The notes under the pieces are model-generated. The model was not told the DNA's origin. It did no database searches and worked only from the letters and a program-made list of their open reading frames with translations. A DNA stretch of 64,000 nt from Microbacterium esteraromaticum (GTDB lineage: Bacteria; Actinomycetota; Actinomycetes; Actinomycetales; Microbacteriaceae): the NCBI RefSeq assembly GCF_014084045.1, contig NZ_CP043732.1, positions 2,108,001-2,172,000 on the forward strand, written 5' to 3'. Position numbers and translations under genes: made by a program. The first letter of the stretch is position 1, and each line of letters begins with the position of its first letter. Shown piece after piece: positions 9,697 through 20,899 of this stretch.

Positions 9697-10661
9697 CACA
9701 GACCCGCCCTTTCCTTGCGTTCGAGCGAGTTCTGCACCCGGATGAAGATGATCGACACGATGACCACGACGATCGTGAGGACCGTGGCTATCGTGGCGCC
9801 GTACCCGACGTTCCTCTTCGTGAAGAACTCCTGGTAGGCGTAGTAGGCCGGCACGAGCGTGGAGCCGGCCGGGCCGCCGCGCGTGATGATGTAGACCGGG
9901 CCGAAGACCTTGAGCGCCGCGATCGTGCAGGTCAGCGTCACGACGAAGATCTCGGGTCGGATGATGCTCATCGTGATCGCCGAGAAGCGCTGGAACCAGT
10001 TCGCTCCGTCGAGCTCAGCGGCCTCGTAGAGCTCGGGGTCGACCCGCTGCAGCGCTGCCATGAACACGACGACCGGGTAGCCGAGCTGCACCCAGACCAT
10101 GACGACCATCAGCACGATGAGCGCCGAGGGCATCTGACCGAGCCAGTCGTACGCGGGGATGCCGAACCAGCCGAGCATCTGGTTGAGAGCGCCGTCGCTG
10201 CCAGGGCGCACGATCCAGCCGATGACGATGCCCGCCACGGCGATGGGAAGGATCTGCGGGAGGTAGTACGTGGCGCGGAGGAAGCTGCCGACCTTGCCGC
10301 CGAACTTGCGCCCGACCACATCGAACAGCAGCGCGGCGACGATCAGGCCGAGGATCGTGGGCACCACGACCATGGCGATGATCATCCACACCGAGTTGGT
10401 GAACGACGTCCAGAAGTCGCCGTCGCCGAGGATCTTCTGCCAGTTCTCGAGGCCTATGAACTCCGGGCTGCGCACGCCTCGCCATCGGGTGAAGGTCAGG
10501 TACACGTTCCAGACGAGGGGCACGATCACGACGATCAGCAGCAGCACGAAGCCGGGCAGCAGGTACATCCAGTAGGCCCCGGTGCCCCCGCGACGCTGGG
10601 GGATGGAGGGCTGTTCGGGCGGCAGCTTCGTGCGGCCCTCGCGGCGGGTGACGAGTGACAT
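9696..10661 (-). CDS. Carbohydrate ABC transporter permease, MalF family (321 aa)
   Basis: Partner permease of the sugar importer, with six helices and the EAA loop YEAAELDGANWFQRFSAIT near residue 215. The start MSLVTRREG at 10661 is chosen because AGGAG lies six nucleotides upstream. An ATG two codons earlier would sit directly on the AGGAG. Located between the binding protein gene (58 bp upstream) and the second permease (overlapping). It imports the oligosaccharide captured by the lipoprotein encoded upstream. Confidence 0.9.
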   Translation of the reverse strand: MSLVTRREGRTKLPPEQPSIPQRRGGTGAYWMYLLPGFVLLLIVVIVPLVWNVYLTFTRWRGVRSPEFIGLENWQKILGDGDFWTSFTNSVWMIIAMVVVPTILGLIVAALLFDVVGRKFGGKVGSFLRATYYLPQILPIAVAGIVIGWIVRPGSDGALNQMLGWFGIPAYDWLGQMPSALIVLMVVMVWVQLGYPVVVFMAALQRVDPELYEAAELDGANWFQRFSAITMSIIRPEIFVVTLTCTIAALKVFGPVYIITRGGPAGSTLVPAYYAYQEFFTKRNVGYGATIATVLTIVVVIVSIIFIRVQNSLERKERAGL

Positions 10662-10719
10662 GTTCATCTCCTGTGGGATGCGGGGGCGGCGCCGCGCAGC
10701 GTCCGCCCCCGCAGACGGA

Positions 10720-12021
10720 TCAACGGAATTCCGCGGTGCCTTCGTCGTACTGCTCGCCGAGGTTCGCATTCGTGGTCTCGGCGTCCTGAACGCCCGTCAC
10801 CAGACCCTGCAGCTCCTGCACCAGCACGTCGTAGAAGCCGGGTGCAGGCCAGTCCGGGTAGAACGAGAGGCCGTCGGCCTCCAGGACGCCGTTGAACGTC
10901 TCGATGAGCTCTGCGCTCTTCTCGTCGGTGATGTCGTCGATCTCGGCAGCCACCGGAAGACCGCCGTTGTTGCCGATGATGGCCTGGATCTCGGGGCGCA
11001 TCGTGATGTCGATGAACTCGTAGGCGAGCTCCTTGTTCGCGGCGTTCTCCGGCACGACCCAGAGGTTGCCGGATGAGCCGAGCGAGAGGTCCGCGCCGGG
11101 GAACGCGGTCATCGTCCAGTCGAAGCCGGTGGCCTCGGCGACGAAGCGGCCGAACCACCATGAACCCGAGACGAAGATCGGCGAGGTGCCGTTGATGAAC
11201 GAGACTCCGGCATCCTCCGCCTTCACCGAGGAGACGTCGGAGGCGATGTAGCCCTTGTCGACGTACTCGGCGATGGTCTCGGTCGCCGCGGTGACCTCAG
11301 GACCCTGCCAGTCGACCTCTCCGTCGTACAGCTGGTACTGATCGACGAATCCGCGGTCTCCCGCATTGAGCGCGAGCTGGTACCAGAGCTGACCGAGCGG
11401 GTACTCGGCTCCCGCTTCGGCGAGCGGCGTGACGCCCTTGGCCACGAAGGCGTCGAGCACGTCGACGAACTCGTCGTACGTGGTGGGGATCTGCAGGCCG
11501 GCTTCAGCGAACGCGTCCTCGTTGTAGTAGACGCCGACGAACTCGCCGTAGTTCGGCACTCCGAACCAGGTGTCGCCGCCCATCACGCCGTCTTCGGAGT
11601 ACTTGGCCGTCGTCTGCAGCGACGGGGCGAGCTTGTCGTCCCAGCCGTACTCCTCCACGGCATCCGAGATGTCGGCGATCAGCCCGGTCGACGCGAGGAA
11701 GCCGGCCGTCGCGTTGCCCTTGTTGAACTCCATGAGGTCGGGGGCCGCGTCGGTGTCGAGCACCTGGCTCGCGGTCTTCTGGATCTGCTCGAAGGACTTC
11801 TCCTCGAACTCGACGGTGGCGCCGGTCTCCTTCTCGAAGATGTCGATGGCCTCGGCCCATGCCTTGCCCATCGCGCTGTCGGCGCCTTCGTAGTGCCAGA
11901 GCTTGAGGGTCTGGCCGTCGCCGCCCTCGTCTGTTCCGGCGGTGCAGCCGCTCAGGGCCACTCCCGTCGCGGTCAGCGCGGCCAGGGCGGCCACTGTCGT
12001 GCTGCGAATCCTGCGTGCCAT
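10720..12021 (-). CDS. Sugar-binding lipoprotein of ABC importer (433 aa)
   Basis: Extracytoplasmic family 1 solute-binding protein, first gene of the sugar operon. A lipoprotein signal ends in the lipobox LSGC with Cys26 as lipidation site. The mature part starts with Gly/Asp-rich linker and LKLWHYEGADS, typical of sugar-binding proteins. Several aromatic residues in the central region (WYQLAL, SGSWWFGRF) are of the type that stacks on sugar rings. The ATG at 12021 follows AAAGGAG. A palindromic LacI-type operator lies 78-91 bp upstream of the start, so the operon is probably induced when its sugar inactivates the repressor. Confidence 0.92.
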   Translation of the reverse strand: MARRIRSTTVAALAALTATGVALSGCTAGTDEGGDGQTLKLWHYEGADSAMGKAWAEAIDIFEKETGATVEFEEKSFEQIQKTASQVLDTDAAPDLMEFNKGNATAGFLASTGLIADISDAVEEYGWDDKLAPSLQTTAKYSEDGVMGGDTWFGVPNYGEFVGVYYNEDAFAEAGLQIPTTYDEFVDVLDAFVAKGVTPLAEAGAEYPLGQLWYQLALNAGDRGFVDQYQLYDGEVDWQGPEVTAATETIAEYVDKGYIASDVSSVKAEDAGVSFINGTSPIFVSGSWWFGRFVAEATGFDWTMTAFPGADLSLGSSGNLWVVPENAANKELAYEFIDITMRPEIQAIIGNNGGLPVAAEIDDITDEKSAELIETFNGVLEADGLSFYPDWPAPGFYDVLVQELQGLVTGVQDAETTNANLGEQYDEGTAEFR

Positions 12022-12098
12022 CGTCGGCACTCCTTTCTGGGCGGCCCTCTCGGGCCGGACACTGCGGTGGGTCGGGATGTTCAGTTGTGGGAGGATCG

Positions 12099-12112
12099 TC
12101 GAAGCGTTTCGA
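12099..12112. promoter_or_regulatory. LacI-type operator, sugar operon
   Basis: tcgaagcgtttcga, an inverted repeat centred on CG as in most LacI-family operators, sits upstream of the sugar-binding lipoprotein gene. It matches the operator upstream of the repressor gene in 13 of 14 bases when one is reversed. Confidence 0.7.
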
Positions 12113-12145
12113 CTCGCGTCATGACGATCTGTCGGGCTGTCGCGT

Positions 12146-13165
12146 TCAGCGCGAAGGCGGTGGTGGGGCGACCGAGCCTGCGTCGAGGTACTCGGGCGGG
12201 ATGAGGTGGATGCGGGGGGCGGCCGTGCGGTCGTCCAGGTGCTCGAGGGCGAGGTCCACCGCGAGCTCACAGGATGCCTGGGGGCTCAGCGGAATGGTGT
12301 CCACCGGCGTCGTCAGCGTGCCCGTGTCGAACGATGCCGCCGCCGACACGACAGAGACATCGCGTCCCACTCGCAGGCCGCGGGAGTCGATGGTCTGCAG
12401 CAGGGCCTCGTGCGCATCGCCCACGGCATGGACGATGAACGCCCGGTGACCGGCGTCGAGGGCGGACTCGGCCGCTGCCCGGACCGCGGCCCGGTCGGTC
12501 TCGGATGCCCCGGTCGTGACCCAGTCGAGCTTGAGCGAGCGCTCCGATGCCCGCGTCTGCACGCCGCGCAGCAGTCGCCGGGGGAAGTTCGACTTCCGGT
12601 ACGCGACCTCCGTCTGCCCGAGGAGGGTGACGCGGCGATGCCCGGCATCGGCAAGGCGGTCCACGGCGAGATGGCCGGCGCCTTCGAAATCGAGGTCGAC
12701 GCAGGTCAGGCCGCTCGCGTCGCGGGGGACGCCGATGAAGATCGTGGGAGTGCGCACGCTGCGCGCGATCTCGGCTCGTTCGTCATCGGGAGCGACGTCG
12801 AGGACCAGGATCGCGTCGACGAGCCGGCTCGCGGCGACCCTGTTCATCCCGTCCGAGGCCTGCTCGTCGGTGAGCAGCAGGATGTCGTAGCCGCGGCGCC
12901 TGGCTGCGACCGCCGTGGCGAGGACGAACGCCATGTGGGTGGGTGCGTGGGTGTCGGCTCTCAGCGGCTCGGTGAGGGCGAAGATATGAGTGCGGCGACC
13001 GGCGAGCATCCGTGCCCCGGCGTCCGGCTGGTACCCGAGCGATTCCGCCGCGTCCTCGATGCGTCGCCGTGTCTTCTCGGACACCGGGCGTTTGCCGCTC
13101 AGCGCATACGACACGGTGCTGATCGACACCCCGGCAGCCTGTGCCACCTCGTGGATCGTCGTCAT
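12146..13165 (-). CDS. LacI-family transcriptional repressor of sugar operon (339 aa)
   Basis: The N-terminal helix-turn-helix TIHEVAQAAGVSISTVSYAL and hinge region (residues 1-60) are classical LacI. The rest is a periplasmic-binding-protein-like effector domain with dimerisation surface. It is encoded directly upstream of, and in the same direction as, the sugar operon. Near-identical operators precede both its own gene and the operon, so it probably represses both and is released by the imported sugar or a breakdown product. The ATG at 13165 has a GAGG five bases upstream. The effector is unknown; a xylose-containing disaccharide is a guess from the enzymes. Confidence 0.9.
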   Translation of the reverse strand: MTTIHEVAQAAGVSISTVSYALSGKRPVSEKTRRRIEDAAESLGYQPDAGARMLAGRRTHIFALTEPLRADTHAPTHMAFVLATAVAARRRGYDILLLTDEQASDGMNRVAASRLVDAILVLDVAPDDERAEIARSVRTPTIFIGVPRDASGLTCVDLDFEGAGHLAVDRLADAGHRRVTLLGQTEVAYRKSNFPRRLLRGVQTRASERSLKLDWVTTGASETDRAAVRAAAESALDAGHRAFIVHAVGDAHEALLQTIDSRGLRVGRDVSVVSAAASFDTGTLTTPVDTIPLSPQASCELAVDLALEHLDDRTAAPRIHLIPPEYLDAGSVAPPPPSR

Positions 13166-13185
13166 CGGGACCTCGTCTGCGGATC

Positions 13186-13199
13186 ATCGAAACGCTTCG
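13186..13199. promoter_or_regulatory. LacI-type operator, autoregulatory
   Basis: tcgaaacgcttcgc, 20 bp upstream of the LacI gene start, with the same CG-centred inverted repeat as the operon operator. A further cttcgctagcg half-repeat overlaps its right side. Confidence 0.65.
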
Positions 13200-13331
13200 C
13201 TAGCGCTTCCGGGTCGATGATACGCATACCGTGTCAGAGAAGGCAAGGTTTTTGTGGTTGAAGACAACAAATCGATGCCACGCACGCTCCCGGCCGGCCC
13301 GACGCCGACGGGGGAGCGCTCTCAGAGAGAG

Positions 13332-13378
13332 CGGCGACGAGGTCTCGATGGGGGAGGGGATTCGAGACCCCGCCGCCG
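13332..13378 (-). terminator. Terminator hairpin after GNAT gene
   Basis: A 17-bp stem with loop of 13 nt lies directly after the acetyltransferase stop codon. The two imperfect pairs become G-U wobbles only in the minus-strand RNA, so it is oriented for the GNAT transcript. Confidence 0.65.
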
Positions 13379-13380
13379 GT

Positions 13381-13839
13381 TCAGCTCGTGACGCGTATCT
13401 GCGCGATGACCTCGGAGTACTCGGTCTCGCCCACCGGCTCGAAGCCCACGCGGCGGAAGAACGCCTCGGGCCCGGCCTCGCCGGCTTCATAGATCACGTT
13501 CACGTGATCGACGCCGCGGGAGCGGGCCTCGTCGATCAGGGCTTCCACGGCGAATCGTCCGACGCCGCGCCGCTGCTCATCGGCGTCGACGTTGATTCGC
13601 CACAGCACACTGCGGAAGTGCTCGTCGGCCGTGTCGGCGTCGAAGCTCGCGCTCACGAAACCGACCACCTCGTCGCCATCGAGCACCACGCGCTGCCACG
13701 ACGTCTGCGGGTTCACGACGGTCGCGGCGATCCCGTACGACACGGGAGCGAGGAACTGCTCCTGTCCCGGACGCAGGGACAGATTGTTCACGGCGACGAT
13801 CGTCGCAGCCGAGAGCTCTTCCACGCGCAGTTCCGTCAT
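13381..13839 (-). CDS. GNAT family N-acetyltransferase (152 aa)
   Basis: Acetyl-CoA-dependent acetyltransferase of unknown acceptor. The acetyl-CoA pyrophosphate loop is seen as [13 protein letters not shown] (about residues 88-100), followed by the beta-5/alpha-4 segment [21 protein letters not shown]. The N-terminal region resembles BltD/spermidine-acetyltransferase-like members ([16 protein letters not shown]), but substrate assignment on that basis is weak. The ATG at 13839 is preceded at exactly six nucleotides by TAGCCT, indicating a leaderless transcript. Monocistronic, with its own terminator; it runs divergently from icd. Confidence 0.85.
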   Translation of the reverse strand: MTELRVEELSAATIVAVNNLSLRPGQEQFLAPVSYGIAATVVNPQTSWQRVVLDGDEVVGFVSASFDADTADEHFRSVLWRINVDADEQRRGVGRFAVEALIDEARSRGVDHVNVIYEAGEAGPEAFFRRVGFEPVGETEYSEVIAQIRVTS

Positions 13840-13845
13840 GATCCC

Positions 13846-13851
13846 AGGCTA
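13846..13851 (-). promoter_or_regulatory. -10 element TAGCCT, probable leaderless start of GNAT gene
   Basis: On the minus strand TAGCCT, six nucleotides (gggatc), then ATG. No Shine-Dalgarno sequence is visible. Confidence 0.5.
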
Positions 13852-13920
13852 GCGCCTCGGCGGCGTTCCGTGTCGTCCGAGGCCAGTGAACTCCTGCGGG
13901 GTCCGCACGACGGACTCGGG

Positions 13921-13938
13921 TATCTTGGTATCGAGATA
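13921..13938. promoter_or_regulatory. Palindromic operator upstream of icd (MarR-type candidate)
   Basis: TATCTTGGTATCGAGATA is an imperfect 18-bp palindrome (14 of 18 positions symmetric) ending 27 bp before the icd start. Its shape resembles MarR-family sites. In Streptomyces the MarR protein TamR controls several citric-acid-cycle genes including isocitrate dehydrogenase; assignment to such a regulator here is inference. Confidence 0.5.
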
Positions 13939-13965
13939 AATCTGCCCTCGCGAACGGAGATCCCG

Positions 13966-16182
<2,217 letters not shown>

Positions 16183-16190
16183 CCCATGAC

Positions 16191-16229
16191 GCAGAAGAGG
16201 CCGGATGCTCAGCATCCGGCCTCTTCTGC
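16191..16229. terminator. Bidirectional terminator between icd and L,D-transpeptidase gene
   Basis: Perfect inverted repeat with an 18-bp stem around the loop TCA, 8 bp after the icd stop. It serves the converging icd and transpeptidase genes. Confidence 0.85.
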
Positions 16230-16259
16230 GTCGGCGGGCGTCTTCGCGCGCCGCGTGGA

Positions 16260-17729
16260 TCAGTCGTGGACCCAGACCTCGGTGCCCTTGGTCGCGAACT
16301 CCCACACGTACCGAGCGGCGTCGACCGGCATGTTCACGCAGCCGTGGCTCATCGGCGTGCCGAAGTTGGAGTGCCAGTACGTGCCGTGCAGAGCCTCATC
16401 TCCGTTGTAGTACGAGATGTACGGCACGTTCGGCGTGTAGTAGTACGGGGCGACCGAGGTGTCCTCGCGGCCCATGTTCTGCGTCCTCAGCTGCGCGTAG
16501 ACGCGGAAGCGACCCTTGTCGGTCGCGTTCGCGCCCTTGCCGGTGGACACCGACCACGACTTCACGAGCTTCTCGTTCTCGTACAGGTAGGTGCGCTGCT
16601 CGCTGAGATCGACCTCGACCCGACGGAACAGGTTGGTGGCCTCGAACGGCGTCGACGTCACGGTCAGCGCGAAGGCGGCGTCACCGCTGCCCAGCTTCTC
16701 GGCGAAGTCGGCCGCGGTCGTGGAGGTGTCGCCGAGCACACGGCCGTCCTTGCCCTCGGTCAGCGCCTTGAGCACCTTGCCGCCGGAGTCGACGATGTTG
16801 CTGGCGTTGACCACCTCGCGATTCACCTGGGCGGGGAGGGTTTCGACCACGGTCTGGATCTTCGCCGGGTCGGCGGTGATCTCCAGCTCGCCGTCGACCG
16901 CCTCGACGGTGAGCCACGACGCGACGACCTCCGGAGCGACGGGGACGGTGCGCTCCTCGCCGACGTAGAAGCCGGCGTTCGCGAGCATCCCGTTCAGCTT
17001 CTCGACGGTGGTGGCGGCCTTCGCGTCGGTGATCAGGGGGTCGACCTCCGCAGGATCGCCGGAGTACTCGAACGAGGTCTCGCCCGCGGCGAGGGCTGCG
17101 GTGAACTCGGCGGCGAGGTCGTCGACCGAGATGCCGGTACCCGGCTCGGCGGGCGTGGCGACGTAGGTCTGGGCGGTGGCGTCGAAGGCGACCGTCGCGT
17201 CGGTCGCGGGGGTGTAGCTGGCGGGCACGGCGGCGCGCAGCGCGCTGTCGGCGACCTCGGCATCGAGGGTCACCTCCGCCGTGATCGGCTCGCCCATCCA
17301 GGCGCCCAGGTTCCACATCGGGCGATCCGCGAAGGCCTGGTCGACGAGGGCCGTCGCGTCGACACTCGCGCCCAGGTCAGCGCCGGCCACGGTGGTGCCC
17401 TCGCCGGCACCGGTCAGTTCCGCCTCGGTCGAGGCCAGCCGCGAGCTGACCGCCTCTGCCGCCATGCCGGGGGTCATGAAGCCGACCGGAACCCCGGCCA
17501 CGGTGGTGCCAGGGGCGATGAGCAGGAGCGACGCCGCGCCGGCGGCGATCACGAGCGCACCGGCGCCGAGGCCGACCCACAGACCTATGCGGCGCTTCTT
17601 CGGGGCGGGCTCCATCGGCGCCCACTCCATGGGCTGAGTGCCGTCGATCGGCGGCTGCGCCATGGCCGTGTCGTCCGGTGAGACGGCGTTCGACTGGCCG
17701 GTCCCGGGGCCGGAGATCAGATCGGTCAC
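16260..17729 (-). CDS. L,D-transpeptidase with membrane anchor (489 aa)
   Basis: Cell-wall enzyme that makes 3-3 peptide cross-links in peptidoglycan. A short cytoplasmic tail is followed by one membrane helix (about residues 48-72, [15 protein letters not shown]). Next come two extracytoplasmic repeat-like regions, probably peptidoglycan-binding domains (about 80-340). The C-terminal YkuD domain has [10 protein letters not shown] and the catalytic SHGCVN with Cys464. The domain ends only 26 residues after Cys464, as is usual. The GTG start at 17729 has a purine-rich GGGGGGTGAG upstream. It is a single gene, convergent with icd. Such enzymes give resistance to many penicillins in Actinobacteria; that is family knowledge. 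Confidence 0.9.
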   Translation of the reverse strand: MTDLISGPGTGQSNAVSPDDTAMAQPPIDGTQPMEWAPMEPAPKKRRIGLWVGLGAGALVIAAGAASLLLIAPGTTVAGVPVGFMTPGMAAEAVSSRLASTEAELTGAGEGTTVAGADLGASVDATALVDQAFADRPMWNLGAWMGEPITAEVTLDAEVADSALRAAVPASYTPATDATVAFDATAQTYVATPAEPGTGISVDDLAAEFTAALAAGETSFEYSGDPAEVDPLITDAKAATTVEKLNGMLANAGFYVGEERTVPVAPEVVASWLTVEAVDGELEITADPAKIQTVVETLPAQVNREVVNASNIVDSGGKVLKALTEGKDGRVLGDTSTTAADFAEKLGSGDAAFALTVTSTPFEATNLFRRVEVDLSEQRTYLYENEKLVKSWSVSTGKGANATDKGRFRVYAQLRTQNMGREDTSVAPYYYTPNVPYISYYNGDEALHGTYWHSNFGTPMSHGCVNMPVDAARYVWEFATKGTEVWVHD

Positions 17730-17905
17730 GGACTCACCCCCCTCGATGCTTCGTGACGTGTCTTTTCATGGTACGGGACAGGGGGTAACGAGGAGGCAAC
17801 GTCCACCGCCGACCGAGGTGACACGGGTAACGTTTCGGTAAAGCGGCGCCTGCATCCCTCGTTCGCGCTTGCGTGGACCAGGGTTCGTAAGGTGTACTAA
17901 CAAAT

Positions 17906-19087
17906 ATGAGTATTCCGATCGATCGTCGAGGATCCACCCCCGTGCAGGCGGTCATCAGCGCCTCTTTCGGCGGGGGGCGTGGCCTGCGCACGACGGGCAA
18001 GGTCCTGCCGGAGCAGGCCCGCTCGCACAATCGATCGCTCGTGCTGCAGACCCTGTTCCACGGCGGTGAGATGAGTCGTGCCGACCTGTCGCGTGAGACC
18101 GGCCTCACCCGGGTGACCATCTCAGATCTCGTCGCGGAGTGCATCGCCGACGGCATCGTCCGCGAGATCGGCGTGCGCGAGGTCGCGGGCCCCGGCAAGC
18201 CGCCGATCGTCATCGACATCGACCGCGAGGGCCACCAGATCATCGGCGTCGACCTGTCAGGCACCGACGCGTTCCAGGGGGCGGTGCTCAACCTCGACGG
18301 GCGCATGCTGCACCGCCGCACCGTCTCGCTGCCTGCTCACGCCGAACCCGAGCAGGCGTACGCGGCCGTGGTCGAGCTGGTGCGCGAGCTCATCTCCGCG
18401 GCCGACCGGCCCGTGCTGGGCGTCGGGGTCGGGAGCCCGGGGATCGTCCGGCCGGACGGCACGGTGCTCAGCGCTCCCAACCTCAGCTGGAGCGACCTGC
18501 CGCTCGAGCAGCGGCTGCACGACGAGTTCGAGCTGCCCGTGCTCGTTCGCAACGACGCGAACGCCGCAGTGCTCGCGGAGTACACATTCGGTGCCGCGCG
18601 ATCCGATCTGATGCTGATCCGCATCGGCCGCGGCGTCGGCGCAGGCCTCATAGCCGGCGGGCAAGCCGTCGTCGGCGGACGCTTCGCGGCAGGGGAGATC
18701 GGGCATGTCGTCGCAGGCACGGACGATGGTCCGCTCTGCGCCTGCGGCAACCGCGGATGCCTCGAAGCCTGGGTCAACGCGCCGCACCTCACCGGTCTGA
18801 TCGAGGCCGAGCCATCGCGTCGCGCGGAGATCCTCGCCCAGGCGGGAACGAGGCTGGGCATCACGATCGCCCCGATCGTCGCAGCCCTCGACCTCTCGCA
18901 GGTCGTGCTCGCGGGCTCGCCCGCGCTGCTCGGCGAGGAGTTCGTCACCGCCGCGACGCGCACGCTGCACGCCAGGACCCTCGACGGCGTCTTCGCCGAT
19001 GTCGAGATCCGCCTCACCGAGCAGCGCGACATCGTGCTGAGGGGAGCAGCGGTGATGGTGCTCTCGGCGCAGCTGGGGGTGTCATGA
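17906..19087 (+). CDS. ROK-family transcriptional regulator (393 aa)
   Basis: NagC/XylR-type regulator with an N-terminal winged helix (about residues 40-95, LVLQTLFHGGEMSRADLSRETGLTR in part) and a C-terminal sugar-kinase-like ROK domain. The zinc motif is visible as GHVV followed by CACGNRGCLEAW. The kinase fold in such regulators binds amino sugars or their phosphates. It overlaps the downstream ROK kinase by 4 bp (ATGA) and shares an operon with nagB. It therefore probably senses N-acetylglucosamine metabolism and may control nagA and the hexosaminidase 7 kb away. The start region gtactaacaaatATG is AT-rich without a ribosome binding site, so the message may be near-leaderless. Confidence 0.88.
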   Translation: MSIPIDRRGSTPVQAVISASFGGGRGLRTTGKVLPEQARSHNRSLVLQTLFHGGEMSRADLSRETGLTRVTISDLVAECIADGIVREIGVREVAGPGKPPIVIDIDREGHQIIGVDLSGTDAFQGAVLNLDGRMLHRRTVSLPAHAEPEQAYAAVVELVRELISAADRPVLGVGVGSPGIVRPDGTVLSAPNLSWSDLPLEQRLHDEFELPVLVRNDANAAVLAEYTFGAARSDLMLIRIGRGVGAGLIAGGQAVVGGRFAAGEIGHVVAGTDDGPLCACGNRGCLEAWVNAPHLTGLIEAEPSRRAEILAQAGTRLGITIAPIVAALDLSQVVLAGSPALLGEEFVTAATRTLHARTLDGVFADVEIRLTEQRDIVLRGAAVMVLSAQLGVS

Positions 19088-20049
19088 CCGGAATCGCCGG
19101 CAGCGGCATCCGCATCGGCCTCGACGTCGGCGGCACGAAGATCGCCGGGCTGGCCGTCGCCGACGACGGGACGCACCTGGCCGCCGTGCGTCGCCCCACA
19201 GGCTGGGGCGACGCCGCGGTCGTCGACGGCGCAGTCGCCGCGGTCACGGCGCTGATCGAGCAGCTGGGGGAGTCGTCCCGGAGCATCCGATCGATCGGCA
19301 TCGGCATCCCGGGTCTGGTGGACGCGTCCGAAGGTCTCGTGCTGCACGCGGTCAACCTCGGCGTCGCCTCTCTCGGCCTCGCCTCGAGGGTGCGCGAGGC
19401 CCTCGGCATCCCGTGCTTCGTCGAGAACGACGTGAAGGCCGCCGCACTCGGCGCAGCGTCGCTGCGGCCGGGCGCCGAGCCGATGGCATACCTCAACCTC
19501 GGCACGGGAGTCGCGGCCGGCCTGATCATCGGCGGCCGCATCTGGCGCGGTGCGCGCGGCACCGCGGGAGAGGTCGGCCACCTCGTCGTCGACCCTCAGG
19601 GTCGCGTATGCGGGTGCGGGCAGCGCGGCTGCATCGAGACCCTCTGCGGCGGCGGTGCGCTGGCCCGCGCGTGGGGTCGCGGCGGCGACCTGCCCGTGAA
19701 GGACATCCTCGACGCGGCCGACTCCGGCGACGAGAGAGCAGCCGGCCTGCGCGCTGACCTGTTCCGCGGAGCAGCGGCCGCCGTGCGCGCGCTCGTGCTC
19801 TCCACGGATGTCGAGACGGTCGTCATCGGCGGCGGACTCACCGCACTCGGTCCGCGCATCGAGCCGGGCATCCGCGCTCGACTCCGCAGCGATGCCGCCG
19901 AATCGCCGTTCATGCAGTCGCTTCACCTCGATGAGAGAATCGAGCTGCTGACCGGCGACTCACCGGTCGCGGCCATAGGCGCTGCACTGCTGGGCGCCGC
20001 GATCGCAGTGCCCTCACCCCTCGATAAGGAGATGCCCTCCCATGGCTGA
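19084..20049 (+). CDS. ROK-family sugar kinase, probable N-acetylglucosamine kinase (321 aa)
   Basis: ATP-dependent hexose kinase. The phosphate-1 motif IGLDVGGTKIAG is at residues 10-21. A catalytic Asp lies in VENDVKAAALG. The ROK zinc motif is CGCGQRGCIETLCGGG. There is no helix-turn-helix, so it is an enzyme rather than a regulator. Placement between the ROK regulator and nagB, each with overlapping ends, argues for phosphorylation of GlcNAc entering by an unphosphorylated route. Glucokinase activity is the main alternative. Confidence 0.85.
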   Translation: MTGIAGSGIRIGLDVGGTKIAGLAVADDGTHLAAVRRPTGWGDAAVVDGAVAAVTALIEQLGESSRSIRSIGIGIPGLVDASEGLVLHAVNLGVASLGLASRVREALGIPCFVENDVKAAALGAASLRPGAEPMAYLNLGTGVAAGLIIGGRIWRGARGTAGEVGHLVVDPQGRVCGCGQRGCIETLCGGGALARAWGRGGDLPVKDILDAADSGDERAAGLRADLFRGAAAAVRALVLSTDVETVVIGGGLTALGPRIEPGIRARLRSDAAESPFMQSLHLDERIELLTGDSPVAAIGAALLGAAIAVPSPLDKEMPSHG

Positions 20050-20821
20050 AGTCGTGATCCTCGACAGCAGGGCCGCCGCCGGCGCCCTCGTCGCAGATGA
20101 GATCGTCCGACTCATCGACGACGTGGAGAGCCCTGTGCTCGGCCTCGCCACGGGCTCGACCCCTCTGCCGGTGTACGAGGCGCTCCGCGAGAGGCTGGCG
20201 GGCCACGACGTCACGCACGTGCGCGGCTTCGCGCTCGACGAGTACGTGGGACTCGACGTCTCGCACCCCGAGAGCTACCGCTCCGTCATCACCCGCGAGG
20301 TGATCGAGCCGCTGGGGCTCGATCCCGAGCTGGTCCGCGTCCCCAACGGTGCGCTCGAGACCATCCGCCACGCCGGAGACGACTACGAACGGGAGATCAT
20401 CGAGGCGGGCGGTGTCGACCTGCAGCTGCTGGGGATCGGCACCGATGGCCACATCGGCTTCAATGAGCCTGGTTCGTCGTTCGCGTCGACCACGCGGCTG
20501 AAGACCCTGACCGAGCAGACCCGAGAGGACAACGCGCGCTTCTTCGACTCGATCGACGAGGTGCCCCGCCATTGCATCACTCAGGGACTCGGCACGATCC
20601 TTCGCGCTCGCCACCTCGTGCTGCTGGCGTTCGGCGAGGCGAAGGCCGACGCGGTCGCCGCCGCCCTCGAGGGGCCGATCAGCGCGGTGATGCCTGCCTC
20701 GGCCGTGCAGCTGCATCCGCACGTCACGGTGGTGCTCGACGAGGCCGCGGCGTCGAAGCTCGAGCTCGCCGACTACTACCGCTACACCTACGACAACAAG
20801 CCGTCCTGGCAGGGCATCTGA
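20042..20821 (+). CDS. nagB: Glucosamine-6-phosphate deaminase (259 aa)
   Basis: Converts glucosamine 6-phosphate to fructose 6-phosphate and ammonia, feeding amino sugars into glycolysis. Family motifs are GLATGSTPLPVYEAL (phosphate loop, about residue 34), ALDEYVGL (general base Asp) and GIGTDGHIGFNEPGSSF. The length matches the family. It overlaps the kinase gene by 8 bp, with the start ATG inside the last codons of the kinase and GGAG 7 bp upstream. Together with nagA at 27522-28709 the route from GlcNAc-6-P to fructose-6-P is complete in this window. Confidence 0.96.
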   Translation: MAEVVILDSRAAAGALVADEIVRLIDDVESPVLGLATGSTPLPVYEALRERLAGHDVTHVRGFALDEYVGLDVSHPESYRSVITREVIEPLGLDPELVRVPNGALETIRHAGDDYEREIIEAGGVDLQLLGIGTDGHIGFNEPGSSFASTTRLKTLTEQTREDNARFFDSIDEVPRHCITQGLGTILRARHLVLLAFGEAKADAVAAALEGPISAVMPASAVQLHPHVTVVLDEAAASKLELADYYRYTYDNKPSWQGI

Positions 20822-20831
20822 CGCAGCCCGG

Positions 20832-20866
20832 ATCCTGCCGCCGGGCTCTGCCCCCGGCGGGAGGAT
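20832..20866. terminator. Hairpin between nagB and Nudix gene
   Basis: A 14-bp stem with one mismatch and a 7-nt loop, 11 bp after the nagB stop, between converging genes. No T-run. Confidence 0.55.
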
Positions 20867-20899
20867 GCAGGCGGACGGCCCTGGCGACGGTGAGCTGGT

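Noticed and set aside
13231..13965. N-terminal extension of the icd frame upstream of the GTG at 13966
   Set aside because: It runs through the GNAT gene on the other strand and is unlike the family N-terminus; a good ribosome binding site precedes 13966.
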